This document shows positions 38,249 through 52,294 of a DNA stretch of 64,000 nt, one piece after another. The notes beneath the pieces were generated by a model that was not told the origin of the DNA, did not search any database, and saw nothing but the letters and a program-made list of their open reading frames with translations. This DNA comes from Anoplolepis gracilipes. Taxonomy: Eukaryota; Arthropoda; Insecta; Hymenoptera; Formicidae. Each line of letters begins with the position of its first letter. Positions within the stretch are counted from its first letter, which is position 1. The translations under genes and the position numbers were made by a program. Location of the stretch: positions 9,450,501 through 9,514,500 of the forward strand of contig NC_132982.1 in NCBI RefSeq assembly GCF_047496725.1, given 5' to 3'.

Positions 38249-38892
38249 CGATTTATAATTTTTATCAAAATTTACTACATACATGTATGTATAATAAATA
38301 TTAAAAAAACGTTTCCAATTTTTAGTTTCAAGGCCAATGATATTAAAGTATGAACAAAAATGATACGAACTGAGAATGTTAAAGAGAATTATAAGTAAAA
38401 AAAACATAATGCCTATTTATGGTAATTAATGAAATTAAGAAATTCTATTTGTTTTAGTTATTGATTAAAAAATAAAAAAATGTATATTTCCTCCCTATTT
38501 TATTCATTCTTTTGAAATGAAGTACTTATTAAAAGAATGAATTTTTATTGATACTGAACTTTAACATTATTAATGTAAACAAAAAGCAAAACATTAAAGT
38601 TTGGCATAGTTTGAGAAATATTCATTGTTAGTGCAAAGTTCATACATTTAAGTTTTTACAAGATTTGCTTCAATGTTTTGCTTTTTGAAACTGTGATTTT
38701 TCGTTGCAATACATGTTTCCTTTCCAATAGCAATATATATTTTGTATTAATTATTAATGTTTTATCTAATTGGTTTATAATATGAATGATTTCTACAGAG
38801 ATTTAGAATTCATTATTTTATATATTTTGAGTAATATTGGAAAATTATATTGAATATATTACGATATCGTGGTTATATACATATTACATTAA

Positions 38893-38923
<31 letters not shown>

Positions 38924-40557
38924 TTGTATAAGGCAATTATATTGAAATGAATATGCGTACTTACTGTCAAAAATTACATTCTATTTGACAAGAGTGAACT
39001 TAAGTCTATTTCAGAAAAGATTTACAATAATTCAACTTTTGAGTAAATTTATTGCCAATCTTCTGGCATATTGTATGCATTTTACTTAATGAGCAATTAT
39101 ACTGTAAAGAAAACATAAAAGATCCATAGGTATGTAATGCAAACAAAAACTAATTTATATTTGGATATATAATACTTTACACCTTATGCCAAAATACAAT
39201 CGTTTGTTATATCAATACAATATTTATGGAAAAAATATAAATTGCTCAATGTTTTAAATATATAACATATCCTTTTAAATAATTTATAAATTTATATCAT
39301 TAAGTATCCAATCATTTCGATATAACTCAATATTGACCAGATTTAAAAGACTATTTCGTATTTAGCATAGTAACGCGTTCTAACACAACTCTAAATTAGT
39401 GTTGTACAATAGATAAAATAAGATATATCACCTTTGGTCCCATTGATAGAAACTTACAGTTAATCGTGAAAATTGGACATGTTAATATTTAGCTCTAAAT
39501 CGCTATTAGTATCTATATCGGTCTGTTCACGATTAATTTTGGTTTTATATATGTTTCTTTTATAAGTATACTCAATAAAGCTAAAATCAAACAGTTCTAC
39601 TGAACTAAAGATAACTAATCTAATTTTCTCTTTTCACGTTAATTAATGAGCAATCGTTGATGACTATTTATGTAAATAAAATAAATGTTTCTCGTCCTTT
39701 TTTTTTACGAGCAAGTAAATATCGAATACTATATACATCTTCTATCGTCTTACGACGGAGTTTTGGTTGTTGTAGCTTTTTCTATATCATATTTACATGT
39801 GCTTAACGAGGAGCCGTAACCAGATTTTAGTTCCATTTAGTTATTTCTATTGAAATTATAGCTTGAAAAAAATATACATGATAAAACATAACACTCGAGC
39901 AATTTGTAATATCAATTATCAATAACGCGAGGACATAATTGTTTTTTTTCTCTCCACGTTAAATGCTGATGCGAAAAATATAAATGTCTTTTTTTGTTGG
40001 ATTTATAATTTATGTATATATATATATAGTATGTATGTTTATATTATATAAGAGCATGTGTAAATATGTTTCGAAAAATATTTCATTTCTGTATGTGACT
40101 TCTAGCCACAAATCTTAATATTTTAAAATATTATTTTTATAAATATATTTTTTAAATTAATCCAAAAATACTACGAAATTCAATAATAACTATATTAATA
40201 ATAGAGTTAGAATATTTTTATCTTTCCAAAAACTAGACTTTGATTTACATTTTTGCATTAAAAAATTGTAAATTATTGAGTCTCATATAGGAAGCATCCT
40301 ATTTGAAAAAGAATCTTTAGTAGTATTCTAGGATTAAATAGAAATTTTTTCAAAATTATTTACACATGGTTTTTTTAAACAAAAAGAACTTTCACACATT
40401 TAACCTGAAAAAAGATATAAATTTATATCTCATGAAAGAAAAGAAAAAAAACACAAAAACACGCACAAATCTCGGACTGTATTTGCATTAAACAGATCCT
40501 TCGCTGTGTCGAAATTATTTTGTAAGTGCGTATTTATAGAGGCTTAGTAGAACGCAA
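38249..40557. other. Convergent 3' UTRs of XXYLT1 and the COBL-like gene
   Basis: XXYLT1 has an AATAAA at 38293-38298, 45 bases past its stop. The rest is AT-rich and could hold a long 3' UTR of the minus-strand COBL-like gene. It includes an (AT)n run at about 38898-38919 and several TTTATT words. No coding frame is supported. Confidence 0.5.
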
Positions 40558-43500
40558 TTAATATCTTCCTGCAATCTGAAACAATTTAAGAATGATTATT
40601 TAAACTTTAAGTTTAGATTTTTTACTTAAATAATTTATTTTTTCTTAAAATAATATCTTTTTAAATTAAGGAAAATTAAATTTTTTTTAAATTACTATTT
40701 GACAGATAAAATTTGTATCAATATACTTACACTTTTTAACTTTTCACGTCCACCGAAATTTCTAATGGACTCTAAGAGTATATCCCTCGAATCTAATTGA
40801 ACCGGAACCGATTTGGGTCTTGCGGTGGTATTTTTCAGTGTCACTCCCGTTATCACTGGCATGGTTGGAAGTTTAGGAAGTTGCTTCCTCTCACTGGAAC
40901 CATCGATTGTTGATACTTCGTTATGCTTTATTTGATTATTATTCATTTTAGAATCAGTAATAGGTATCTTGAATCCCTTTACGATGGGCATCGGTGGATT
41001 GATCTTGACATTGTTATTAATATTATATTTGAGGGATGTTTCATTTTGTGGCCTAAAATTTTGACTCGTCCCATTTACACCCACGATGGACGTGAATCTT
41101 TTTGCCTGTGAGTTTTCTTGAATATCATGCATCCAGAACTGATTTTTGGAGGAAAGATCGTTCTGATCAGATGTTTTCGTAAACTTGGCATGTCCATTTT
41201 GTTTGACATTCGGTTCTGCTGTTCTTTCTATCTTATCCAACTGTATATCACAGTTCGCCGAGTGTCTATTAATATTAGTGCGTTTAGGTTTCTGCTTAAA
41301 ATTCGTATGCTGGCCGAATGTATTTGTCACTTCTCTAAAATTTATTGACGGGTCAATTTCGTTTTCATTGTTCTTCGACATTTCTTTCGGCATCTCAATG
41401 AAGTTCTTCTTCAATTCGACTCCCATCACGAAGGGTCTATCTTTGTTCTTTATCGAATCGAACGCGTTAACTCGACTCGACATCGGTATCTTGAAACCTG
41501 ACGCTGTTGTATGTGCGATTAGTTTTCTCGTGAGTTCATCAGGATTTTTATTCGTCGAAGAATTGATGTTAATCTCGTGCTTAGCGATATTATTCTTACT
41601 GTCATTGCTGGCATAATTCGCGACATCCTTCTCATCTTTTGTGCCGTTAATATTAATGATGGTCTTACTGTTGTTGGTATTGTTCTTGCCTAGTTTATAA
41701 TCGGTGTCCATTTTGATTTGAACATTAATGCTGGGTCTCTCCGACCAACTGCCTAGACTGATCGCAGGTGGACCACTATAAACGTAACGTTTCAAATTTT
41801 TTTCTTTCGACAATTGTTTACTTTCCGGTTTTGAATCTTGGGATTCGCATATTGAAACTATATTCGTTTTGTTCAAATGTTCGTTGGATTCGGGCTCGTA
41901 TCTGTTAGAAAATAATTTGTTTTAAAATACGTAACTGTCTAATTAATTATTTATATTGAGAGATGTGGAGTAATCAAAAAAGATGATAAAGTAATATTAG
42001 AACAATAATTAGTATTAATTAGCACTAGAATGCTAAGGACAATGTTATAAAATATCTTTAAGATTACCTTAAATATAAGAAATAATCACCTTTTTTCGTT
42101 TAACAATGAACTGTATTCTTTGGACATATTTTCTTCCGTTTGTTGAGCATTTTTCAACTGTGGTAAAATACTTTTCAGCACCTACAATTAAAATATTATT
42201 TTTATGCAATTATTAACAAAACTGAAGTATTATTAATTTTATCATTAAAAATACATTGACAATTATTATAATTATCAATTATTAAATATATTTATATACA
42301 AGCTAATTTTAGAAAATTACATCAATAGCAGTAATTATAATAATATTTATGATACAGTACATGAAATTATAAGATAATAACGATGCAATTTTTGTAAAAA
42401 TTTGCTGTGCATTGTACATAGTTTTATATAATTCCGTAATCTATATATATATATATATATATATATATTTCTTGAAATATAAAAACTTGTTTCCAATGCA
42501 TAACAAAGTTGAATCTATCATAGTTGACTTGTGATTCTCATTCTATAAACTCTAATAACTTCTAATAACTCGAAATTACCTGTAATGATTGTAATTGTTT
42601 CTCTTTGCTAGGCTCCTTCTGATGTTTTAACATATTGTCTCTCCATTGCGAGAATTTTTCGTTGCCTCGTAGTACGTCGGCATTCAAATCTGTGATGCTT
42701 GTAGACTTTTTTATACCAATAACCTGCTCATCTTGTGGCTCGTACTTTCTCTCGCCGATTTTTTGCGCTTCTGTCTGGTACTTGGCATTACTGGATGTCG
42801 ATATATAACTCTTAGATCGCTGGATCTTTTCATTGGTCGCGTTGAGAGACTGCAGTCTTTGGACCGACTCGTTTTGATTGCGATTTTTTAGTTCTGTTTT
42901 ACAATCAAGATTAATGGAATTTGATTCTTCGGACTTAGTTATCAGCTTCTTGTCATGCGATATATTGTTAATTGAATGCATATTCTTTGTCATATTTTTG
43001 TTATCATAACTTTCTGCTTTATTCCTCGAAAGTGTAGCAAACGTTTTAATAAATCTGTCGTCCGAATTTCTTGCATAACTGTTGGAATCCTCAAATTCTT
43101 CGAAAATGTCTAAGCTGTTCTGTTTGGTATAGGTAGTGATTGTAAAATTGGACAAGGTATTATCTACGGGCGCAATCTTTGGTTCGGATAAACTGTTCGT
43201 ATTTTTTCGATCAATATCCTTATTGACACTTTGCGCTAATGTTCCGGTCTCTATTTTGTTCTCCAATTCCGAAATAATTTCTTTCCGCAAATTTGGATTA
43301 GCTATCGTTTTATGAGAAACGACGGATGTTTGCTCGACACATTTGTTTACTGTTCGTTTATCGATTTTCGCTTCAGGCATGAAGTCCGTTTTTTCATTTA
43401 AAGCTTTTTGAAATTCAAAATTCGCTTCAGAACTATTCAATAAATTCGTCGTCAATTCGATATTCTTATTATTATTATCTGTCGCATTAGCCAACTCCAA

Positions 43501-46500
43501 AACTGGACTTTCTAGCGGTTCCTTGAAAACCTCTACTGATCCCAGCGTAACCGTATCATAATCGTCTAGGATAGGTGAATGTGAATCACGAAAGGCACTT
43601 GGTGGAGCCGGGAGCTGATACTCCCAATCGCTGATTGATAAGTCTTCGCTTACAGCTGACACGTAGTCAGAGGTATTCTCTTGTGAACCGGTCGCAGTCA
43701 TATTTGGCGTGCTAGTGCTTAAAGTATTTTCTGAAAGGTCGATACAGGACTTGTAGCTGTCATTCGACTCATCCTTGATACTGACAGGCTCTGATTTGAT
43801 CGTGGTTTCGTCGAGCATGACGTCTACTTGCATGGATGCAGATGTATTATTATTTATCGATAGCGGTCTTTCCGGTACTGGAGACGATGAGGCCGGTAGC
43901 ACATTTGATAAGGTGTCTGATACTTTCTGCAGCAGAATATCGGTTTCGGATGGAACATCTTGGTTACCTGTTGTAAATATAAATAGAATAAACAAATTAG
44001 TCAAATATTATGCTGGTCTTTTTATTGAAAATCATATAAATTTATAAGATTAGTAATAGAAGTTTAAAAATAAATAGAAAGAAATTTATATGTATACACC
44101 GGTTTCTCCTGCTTCATGTCTTATATATTATATATTATTACAAGATGATTACAAGATAAATATTTCTAATTGCGTGCATGCATAATATAAAAGAAGCGCA
44201 GTTCTAGAAGAGTGATGAAAGAGAATTAAGAACATTAAATGGAGTGAAAATAAAAGAAAAGATTTCAGAAAATAACATCGATATGATAACTACGACAATG
44301 AGAAAAATGAAGGACAAGTATTTGAAAGTAGATATGGGAGGATATCGTTATCACATTCTGATAGCATACATATAATCAGCACAATTCATCAATCAAAAGG
44401 TTCTAATGTTCAATTGATAATGGGCTATCAGATTTTGCGCGACTTGACAAATTACAAAAAATTTTGGAATATAAATTATATTAAATAATTTCAATATAAC
44501 AAAGAAACAACAAGCAAATAATTTGCTCTGAATTCTTACAAAATTAATTTTTTACTCGATTCTATAAATTTTGAAATATTTTCTAACACCTCCTGTATAT
44601 ATACATACATTACATATGCAATTTTAAAATGGTACATACAAAACATAAAATTGAAAATATTACTTGTGAAGGATAACAAGGATCAAAATAGAATGTTAGT
44701 AATATAATAACATGCACCTGTAACTCTCTCATCTACATCCACATCCCTTGTACGATTAATGCAATGTCCTGCATCAGTTTGCTCTTGTTTTGTTTGTGAC
44801 GTACTTGAAGATATTGAGTTCCGTGTGGAGAAATTCAGATTCAAAGCGTGCGCGATATCCTCCGGAGACGAGGTGAGATATCGCTTTTGTCTCTTCAAGA
44901 TATCTGTTTCAAAGTCATCCGACTTAGACTGGCTTCGAATCACTTTTGCTCGTTTAGCATTCTTCATACTGTTGTTTGTTGATTCTTCGTTTTGATTCTC
45001 AATTTTAATAAGTTTTTGACACGATTCATTAACATTTTCCGCAACGTTGTGTTTTATGATGCTATTTAAAATTTCATCTTCTTTAATGACATCAAAATGA
45101 TCGCATTTTGGAATGGTGGAGATCACCGTGCACATTTCTTTATTTTTCTTTAAATCACTCTTTACTTCTATGGCGCTAGACGCATCTTTCGATTGCAAAT
45201 GTTTCGCTGTTTCAATATTTTCCTCAATCTCGTTAGAAGAAATTCTTTTTCTTGGCGCTCTGGGTGGTCTTTGGCAAACAGATTGACACGATAGCTTCAA
45301 TTGTTCGCTTTTCGGCTCAGTCATGGGATCCGATTTAGTCATACTTTTGTTTAGAGAATTATCGTCCAATGATATATATGATTTATCATCCTGATTTTCA
45401 CTTTCATTATGCGATTCGGTGTTTTTAGATTTTATCTCGTAATCTTGTAAACAATTATTCTCTTCTACTTTGGGAATAACATTATGTTGTTCGAGTAATG
45501 ACAGTTTCTCTTGTGATACATTTAACTCTATGGAATCAGAACGTAATCCAGTATTTCCTTCATTACTTAAATTTAATAATTCATGATCTTCTACATTATC
45601 GATAATGTCAGGTAATTTTTCTTTTTTGCTAAACTTGTCTCCATTCAAAAACTTATCTTTGGATTCAAAATGTGGTTCTGGATTAATAAGGCTTGATTCC
45701 ATATAGTTAGAATTACGCGACTCCAAATTGCTTTCTATTTTATGATTTGATTTTAAAGACACGCTATCGTCAACTGTAATATCATCGATTTTTAATACTT
45801 CTTCTTGGCCTATCTGAGCTTCATGTGCAGAATCGACTTCCGATTTTGAATGTGTCCCTTCTTCTCGTTTAACGTGTTTGACAAAATCATCTTCATCCAA
45901 TGATGATGTATTTTCAGTATTTGAAGTGGAGCGATGTCCTTCACGTGTGGCGTGTTCAGAGTTGGCACGTTTACGTGATAAATCAATCGAATTTATGCGA
46001 TCGCGTTCCATGCTCAAGGTTCTAGGCGGTGCCAAAGGTGGAATCACTTTACGCTTAGGTGCCTTTGGATGTTCTGAAGCGCTAATCTTACACGTGTTAA
46101 CCTTTCGAGGCATGGGAAGGGGTACAGGTTCTCCAACTAGTTTGGATAAAGAAAGAAAAAAATAACCGTCACCGAAAATACAAGCAAAATGTGATACAAA
46201 CAAGCAAATTGATTAAAGTATATGTACATACTGTGTGCCAAATGAAACAACAAGAATATATTCAAGTCTAGACATAAATTCCAACAAAGAAGACTAAGTG
46301 CAAAACTAAATGCAAAATCGTGTGTCCATATACTTTTACGTAGACAAAAATATTTAGAATCACGTCACTTTCTAAATAGAAGAATACATTATTCATTATT
46401 ATTTCATAAAATACAAGGAAAAAATAATAAGAAAATGTGTAAAAATTTTTCTGTAATTAGATCTCTTTCTTTAATTTATAATATAATTTGTAACTCAGAA

Positions 46501-49500
46501 AATTAAGTGATTCCAAATTTTTTATGCATATACAAATATAAATAATATAGAATTTTAAATAAAATTAATTAAAAAATAACTTATTGAGAAAATGCAAATA
46601 AACAATATAAATAGCATATCACGTAATTGATGAGAGTAAATAATTAAATATACTTTTTTAAAAGTTTTTCATTTTCATAATTCGCGCAATTTTGTAATTT
46701 AAGGATTAATTATCAATATTTAAGAAAATTAGAAAAATGCCAAAACAATATAATATCCGGAAAAAATTCAAAAAAATATATTTAATGGAATCCTAATTAA
46801 TAATCCTAATTTAATAGAATTTGAAGCTTCACTCTACATTCATTCAATAAGTCATAGAAATTTATTATGTTTAAATTAAGTTTCAAACAAATTCGCCAAC
46901 TCTACTCTCGAGAATTGAATTCAGCTGAAGCAAAAAACAATTCCAGTTCTCATTCGATTCTTGACGATTGACTAAGCCAGGCGGTGGAGGTTGCAAGATG
47001 CTTAACTTTCTCTCCTCTAATATGTTCTCGGTATGATTTATAATAGGTAGCGAGGGTAGCTCGTCAATGTTGCTGGGTATGGAATCTGTGGACGCCATTT
47101 GGATGTCTAATGGCTTCGTAGAGATAGCAAATACTTGTAAAGTACTTAAAAGCGGAGGAGAGTTGTTTTTCGCGTATTGCTCCAAGGAATTATTCAAAGG
47201 ATTTTCCAGCATTTTATGTTCTATATTTTTTACGTCCAATTTTACATCCTCCTCCAGGTTCATTGACGTCTGCATTTTCCTCAATCGTTTACTCGTATAA
47301 TCATATTCTTTCGTGTTATGTTTGTCACAGCAAATTAACTCGTTTGATCTGTTCGTGGGAAACTTATGACTATCGAAAGAAACTGATTCTTCGTGATTTT
47401 CATATAAATTTGGCTTTCTAGGATTTTGAGATTTTTTCGAGATTTGGCTTATTACATTTTGGATATGATCTTTGGTTGCGATACCGAGCGAAACATTATT
47501 TATAAAATTATCACCTATAGAGTTATCATATTGCGACCGGTATCTTTGAGTTACAGTATGTAATTTATCTTTCTTCGTTTCATCATTTGTGTCTACATTT
47601 TCGCTTATTTGCGGATTTCCCGAAGGATCTCGCGCTTCGAAATTATGGAGCAAAGCATTATTAGTAATATGCGCTAACTTACCTTTTTTTGTTACTATTC
47701 TAGCTTGCTCTACTTTTGGGGCTTCTACAGGAGCGATCACCTCCACATCCGCTTTAACAAGCTTACAGTCGACCGAATCTGTTTCAGAACATGCCTCGAC
47801 ATTCGTTTTTGCGGTACAATTCTGCTGAATGTTGTCATCAAATTCGTACGTCGTGGTTTCCGACTTTGGTTTATAGTCCAACTCGAGCATGGACTGCGTA
47901 TTGATGGCAATGTCAGAATTAGCTTTAGGACAATCGATGTCTGAACTAGCTTTCGATGGTGCACCAATGTCCGATGGTGGTTTCGAAGGGTCCATGTCGG
48001 ACGTCAATGATTCCTCGGAATCGATGATGCGTTCTAACGCTTGCGTGGAAATAGCTGACGAAAGCGGCCTGGGCGTCGGCGGAGGAGGAGGAGCTATTCT
48101 CTTCTTTCGAGGACCTGTGCAAATTTACATACATCAGAGTATTGTAGGAAATAAATTTAATGTACTGCTATAATTTAATTACGATTAAATTTGTCTCAAG
48201 TATTTTAATATATATTTATTATTAATCTACTGTTTTCCGGATAACAGTGGAGATTCATTATTGGACTGCATAAACTCAATACGAATAACATGTGATCAAA
48301 TCTCACCGGTGGAGCTGAGGGAAGTGTTGCTTATCCCTCGACTAAGCGTTCCACTTGTCATTGCAAGATTGCTCAAACTTTTACTCGACTGCGAAGTTTG
48401 CGCCAGTTTCCTGGAGATGTTGGACATGCCTGGTGCTTTGCTCCTTCTCGGCAGAGTTTCCGGTAATCTTGCGGCCAAGTCTGGATTATCGCTAAGCACA
48501 GAGGCCTCATGGTAACCGGAACTGTCGCTACTGTTACGACTATGATTGATCATCATTTTATCCTTGCCGCTGTCCCCGGACGTACTTTGAACAGGAGGTA
48601 CGGCGTACGTGGGCGGTTTCGGAGCAGGTCTTCTTTTTCTTTGCGGTTGAGTTGGTGGCTGAAGGGGACTAGCGCTTCTCGCGGTTTCATCACTTCTAGC
48701 TGGTGATACGCTGCGATTTCCGAGACTGTCCGTACTAAGTGAGCTTTCTTTGGATTTTTTAAACATAAAACCAAACACACTTTGCTTGGTTTGCTGCCGG
48801 CGCCGCTCTTCTTGCCTCTGCAGCGCCATTATGTCCTGAGTACTTAGTGTCGGACCTAGACTCTTGGTCTGTTTTGCGTAAAGAGTCACTTCCTGCAGAT
48901 GATAATCCTGTAGCGATAGAGATAAGTCCAATGTCTCCTCCAGATTAGCTGGAATAAAAAGAATAAAGCTTGATAAAATTCTAGATACATTTGAGATCAA
49001 ATGCAATTAGAATTATATGTTTGATGTCTGATAATTAATATCAATATAGTTCAAGTAATTTAAAATAAGCGAAATTTTTTATTATATTTATAGTTATTTT
49101 ACACTGTAGAGATTACATTATTCTGAAATATTATGTGTAAAATTTTTCATATTTCTGGAGTGCAAAACAAAATCAAATTCACATAAAAGTCTTCATTTGG
49201 CATGTTTCCTAGAATGGAAAATTACAAAAACATCCAGATAAGCGAATATTTTAAATAAAGAATACTTGAAATAAATTGAGATTTATTTTCTTTAATAATT
49301 CCGGAAGATTCGATATCAATGAGAGAATTTGTTTGCTAGAAATATATATTATTAATACTTGAAAAACAAATTTTTCGAATAAACATTGGACATCCTTTTT
49401 TCTCCCTCTTTATAATAAAAAAAAATATTTATCTTCAAAACAAAATCTTACAATACAACTTATACTTTTCAGTAGGTATCGCCGTAATCTGCAGTTATTG

Positions 49501-52258
49501 CGAACAGAGATGACAGATGCTTCCAAGACAATAGCTGGGTAAAAAAAAAAAAAAAAAAAAATAATGTTTGAGTGATGAAACGCATAAAACACTCGCGGTT
49601 TTTTTGAAGATATATATCCCCTCGTTTACGTTATCACGGAAGCATAGGCTTACGCGTCGTAGCGTTCTCTCCTCAGCGTAAGCGTGAATGCACCTGGAGG
49701 TATGCGAGCGAGAACTGGAATTGCATTCTCCATTCCCCTCGCGCAGCGTGGATCAATTATAAAACGTATGCGAGCAAGCACGGGCGGGTAGTGCGGAATG
49801 CCGGCATTTACGTTCGTTCTTCCACAGGACGAACGTGAGGATGAGAATGAGAAAAGTAGAGCCTAATGGCTAGGAGTAACAAGTGCTGCAGGAGCCTGCC
49901 GGCAACCTTGCGATAGTGATCTCAGCAGCCAACCTGTAACTAGCTAACTGAAATATCTCGTGCACGGTTTTGCGTCACGATATACGCAATGTCCAGTTCA
50001 AAGATGAAGTCCACTAGTGGTACAATGTTTTATAAAGTATTCTAATATGCATAATTATTAAATATTATATAATGAATATATATTTATTAATTTATTTATA
50101 TATAGTTTATAAATTTATTTTACACAAATTCTCGAATTAAATAAAAATCAATTCAAGTAGTTTTTGGAGAGTAATTGAAAAATAATATATTATTTTTATA
50201 TATATTATTATTAAAAAATAATATATTATTAGATTTTCTGACTGTTTGATCAAAAAAAATATATAGATAATATATACATATATCCCTAATAGTCTAGTCT
50301 ATAAATTTTCTGTAGAAAAAAAAGAATTAAAAAACCGCATATAAATAATACTTTTTTAATTCTTTTTTTTTCTATGGAAAATTTATAGACTAGACTATTA
50401 GGGATATATATACTATATATATATATTTATATTTAATATGATCAAACAGTTTCAAAAAATCTAATAATATATTATTTTTTAATAATAATATATATAAAAA
50501 CAATATATTATTTTTCAATTACTCTCTAAAAACTACTTGAATTGATTTTTATTTAATTCGAGAATATGTGTAAAATAAATTTATGAAATATATAACATTC
50601 TATTTTTAAAATATAATTTACAAAATATGTAAAAGTTTCTGAATTTTAAGTCACGTGCGTGCAGCGCTATGTTGGATATATTTATGTTATTACTTTGCTT
50701 GTACGCGGAATCAAGCATGGCACGTATTATGATGAAACTTAAATAGAGTTTATGGTAATAAGCACGTGCGCAAGAATCGCTGAAGAGAAGAGGAAATCAG
50801 ACGAAGACTTTCATCGACACATAAATTCCGAAAAGTATTTCCAGAAAATTGGATTGCGTTTCTGTCATGTATACATGCACATCATTTGGCTTCCGAAGCC
50901 GTACCGAGACATATACTGATTAGCATATATATATTATATAAAATTTATAATCACTATGTGATATACACATATACACATACAAATATACATATATCATTTA
51001 CTATGTTATAAAAATAAAATCTCAAATTTTTTAATAGCCAGAAATATTAATAATAATATTTTCGAAAAATATGCGGCAAGAAAAAAAATTAATTTTCCTT
51101 GAAACTTTGGAACTTTAAATAATTAAATATGTAATTATATAATGAAATTCATAAAAAACAAATATATATAACTAACATGAATACAGGAGATTTTTCATTA
51201 TTTAATTATATTGATCATCTTGCGAATTTAAACAATTTTATTAAAATTATATGATTAAAATGTGCAAACGTTTACCTGGATGACGAAGTTCGTAATTATT
51301 TTTGTCCAGATTCTTCTCACGGCACACTTCATCTAGAATTTCTCCAAGGTTCATCTTCGGACTGACCCTCGATACATACAGTTGATTTCTCGGTAGATGC
51401 ACCTGCGCCGATTATCAAGTTATCGCGTATTGCATTTATTGCATTCGTATTACGATATATTCTACGTTTGCACTGGTTTTAAACGAGATTATTCGTTTTA
51501 TACTTGTCGATAAATAACAAAAAAGTCACACAGATCAAAATGCTTTATTAATCTGCTTGAAATTGACATTGCATTCATTCGGAAAATAAAAGAGGCAAAA
51601 AATATATGATTATAAAGAGAAAAAATATATATATATTCAAATTAAATGTTTAATTTCATATGAATAAAATAGTTAAATCAAACGATATTAAATATTATAT
51701 TAAAAAATATTTTTATGTTGCATTTTACCTGCAATCTAAATGTCGTTTCGAAAGGTTGATTAGCTTGCTTTGTTTTACGTGGCACACATGTGCCCTGTTT
51801 GGGAAGTAATTTAACCTAGAATAAAACAAAATCACCTTTTATATAAGAAAATTACAAATTTATATATATTTATATAGGATATAATAAATGTAGTTAATAC
51901 ACATAAAGTATAATATATATTTCCATCTTTTTATATATAAAATTTTTTACATTTATGTGTGGAAAATAATAACTTCAATAACTTTCACATGTATGTAAAA
52001 ATAATAATTTAAATAAAGGCAAAAAGTGTCACATGTTGATTAGCGTTCTTTTTATAAAAATAATACATGTTTAGATAAAAATATAACACAAAGAATGACC
52101 GCAAAGTATTTTACACATATTCTCGAATTGAATAAAAATCAATTCAAGTAGTTTTTGAAGATTAAAATATAATATATTATTTTTTAATAATAATAATAAT
52201 ATATATATATATATAATATATTATTTTAATTATTTTTTAATTACTTTTTCATATGATT

Positions 52259-52294
<36 letters not shown>

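Noticed and set aside
40731..41901. Reading on past the WH2 exon to a stop at 40695
   Set aside because: A strong GTAAGT donor ends the exon, and a matching phase-0 terminal exon (IAGRY, stop) lies at 40575-40558, so the read-through tail is probably intronic.
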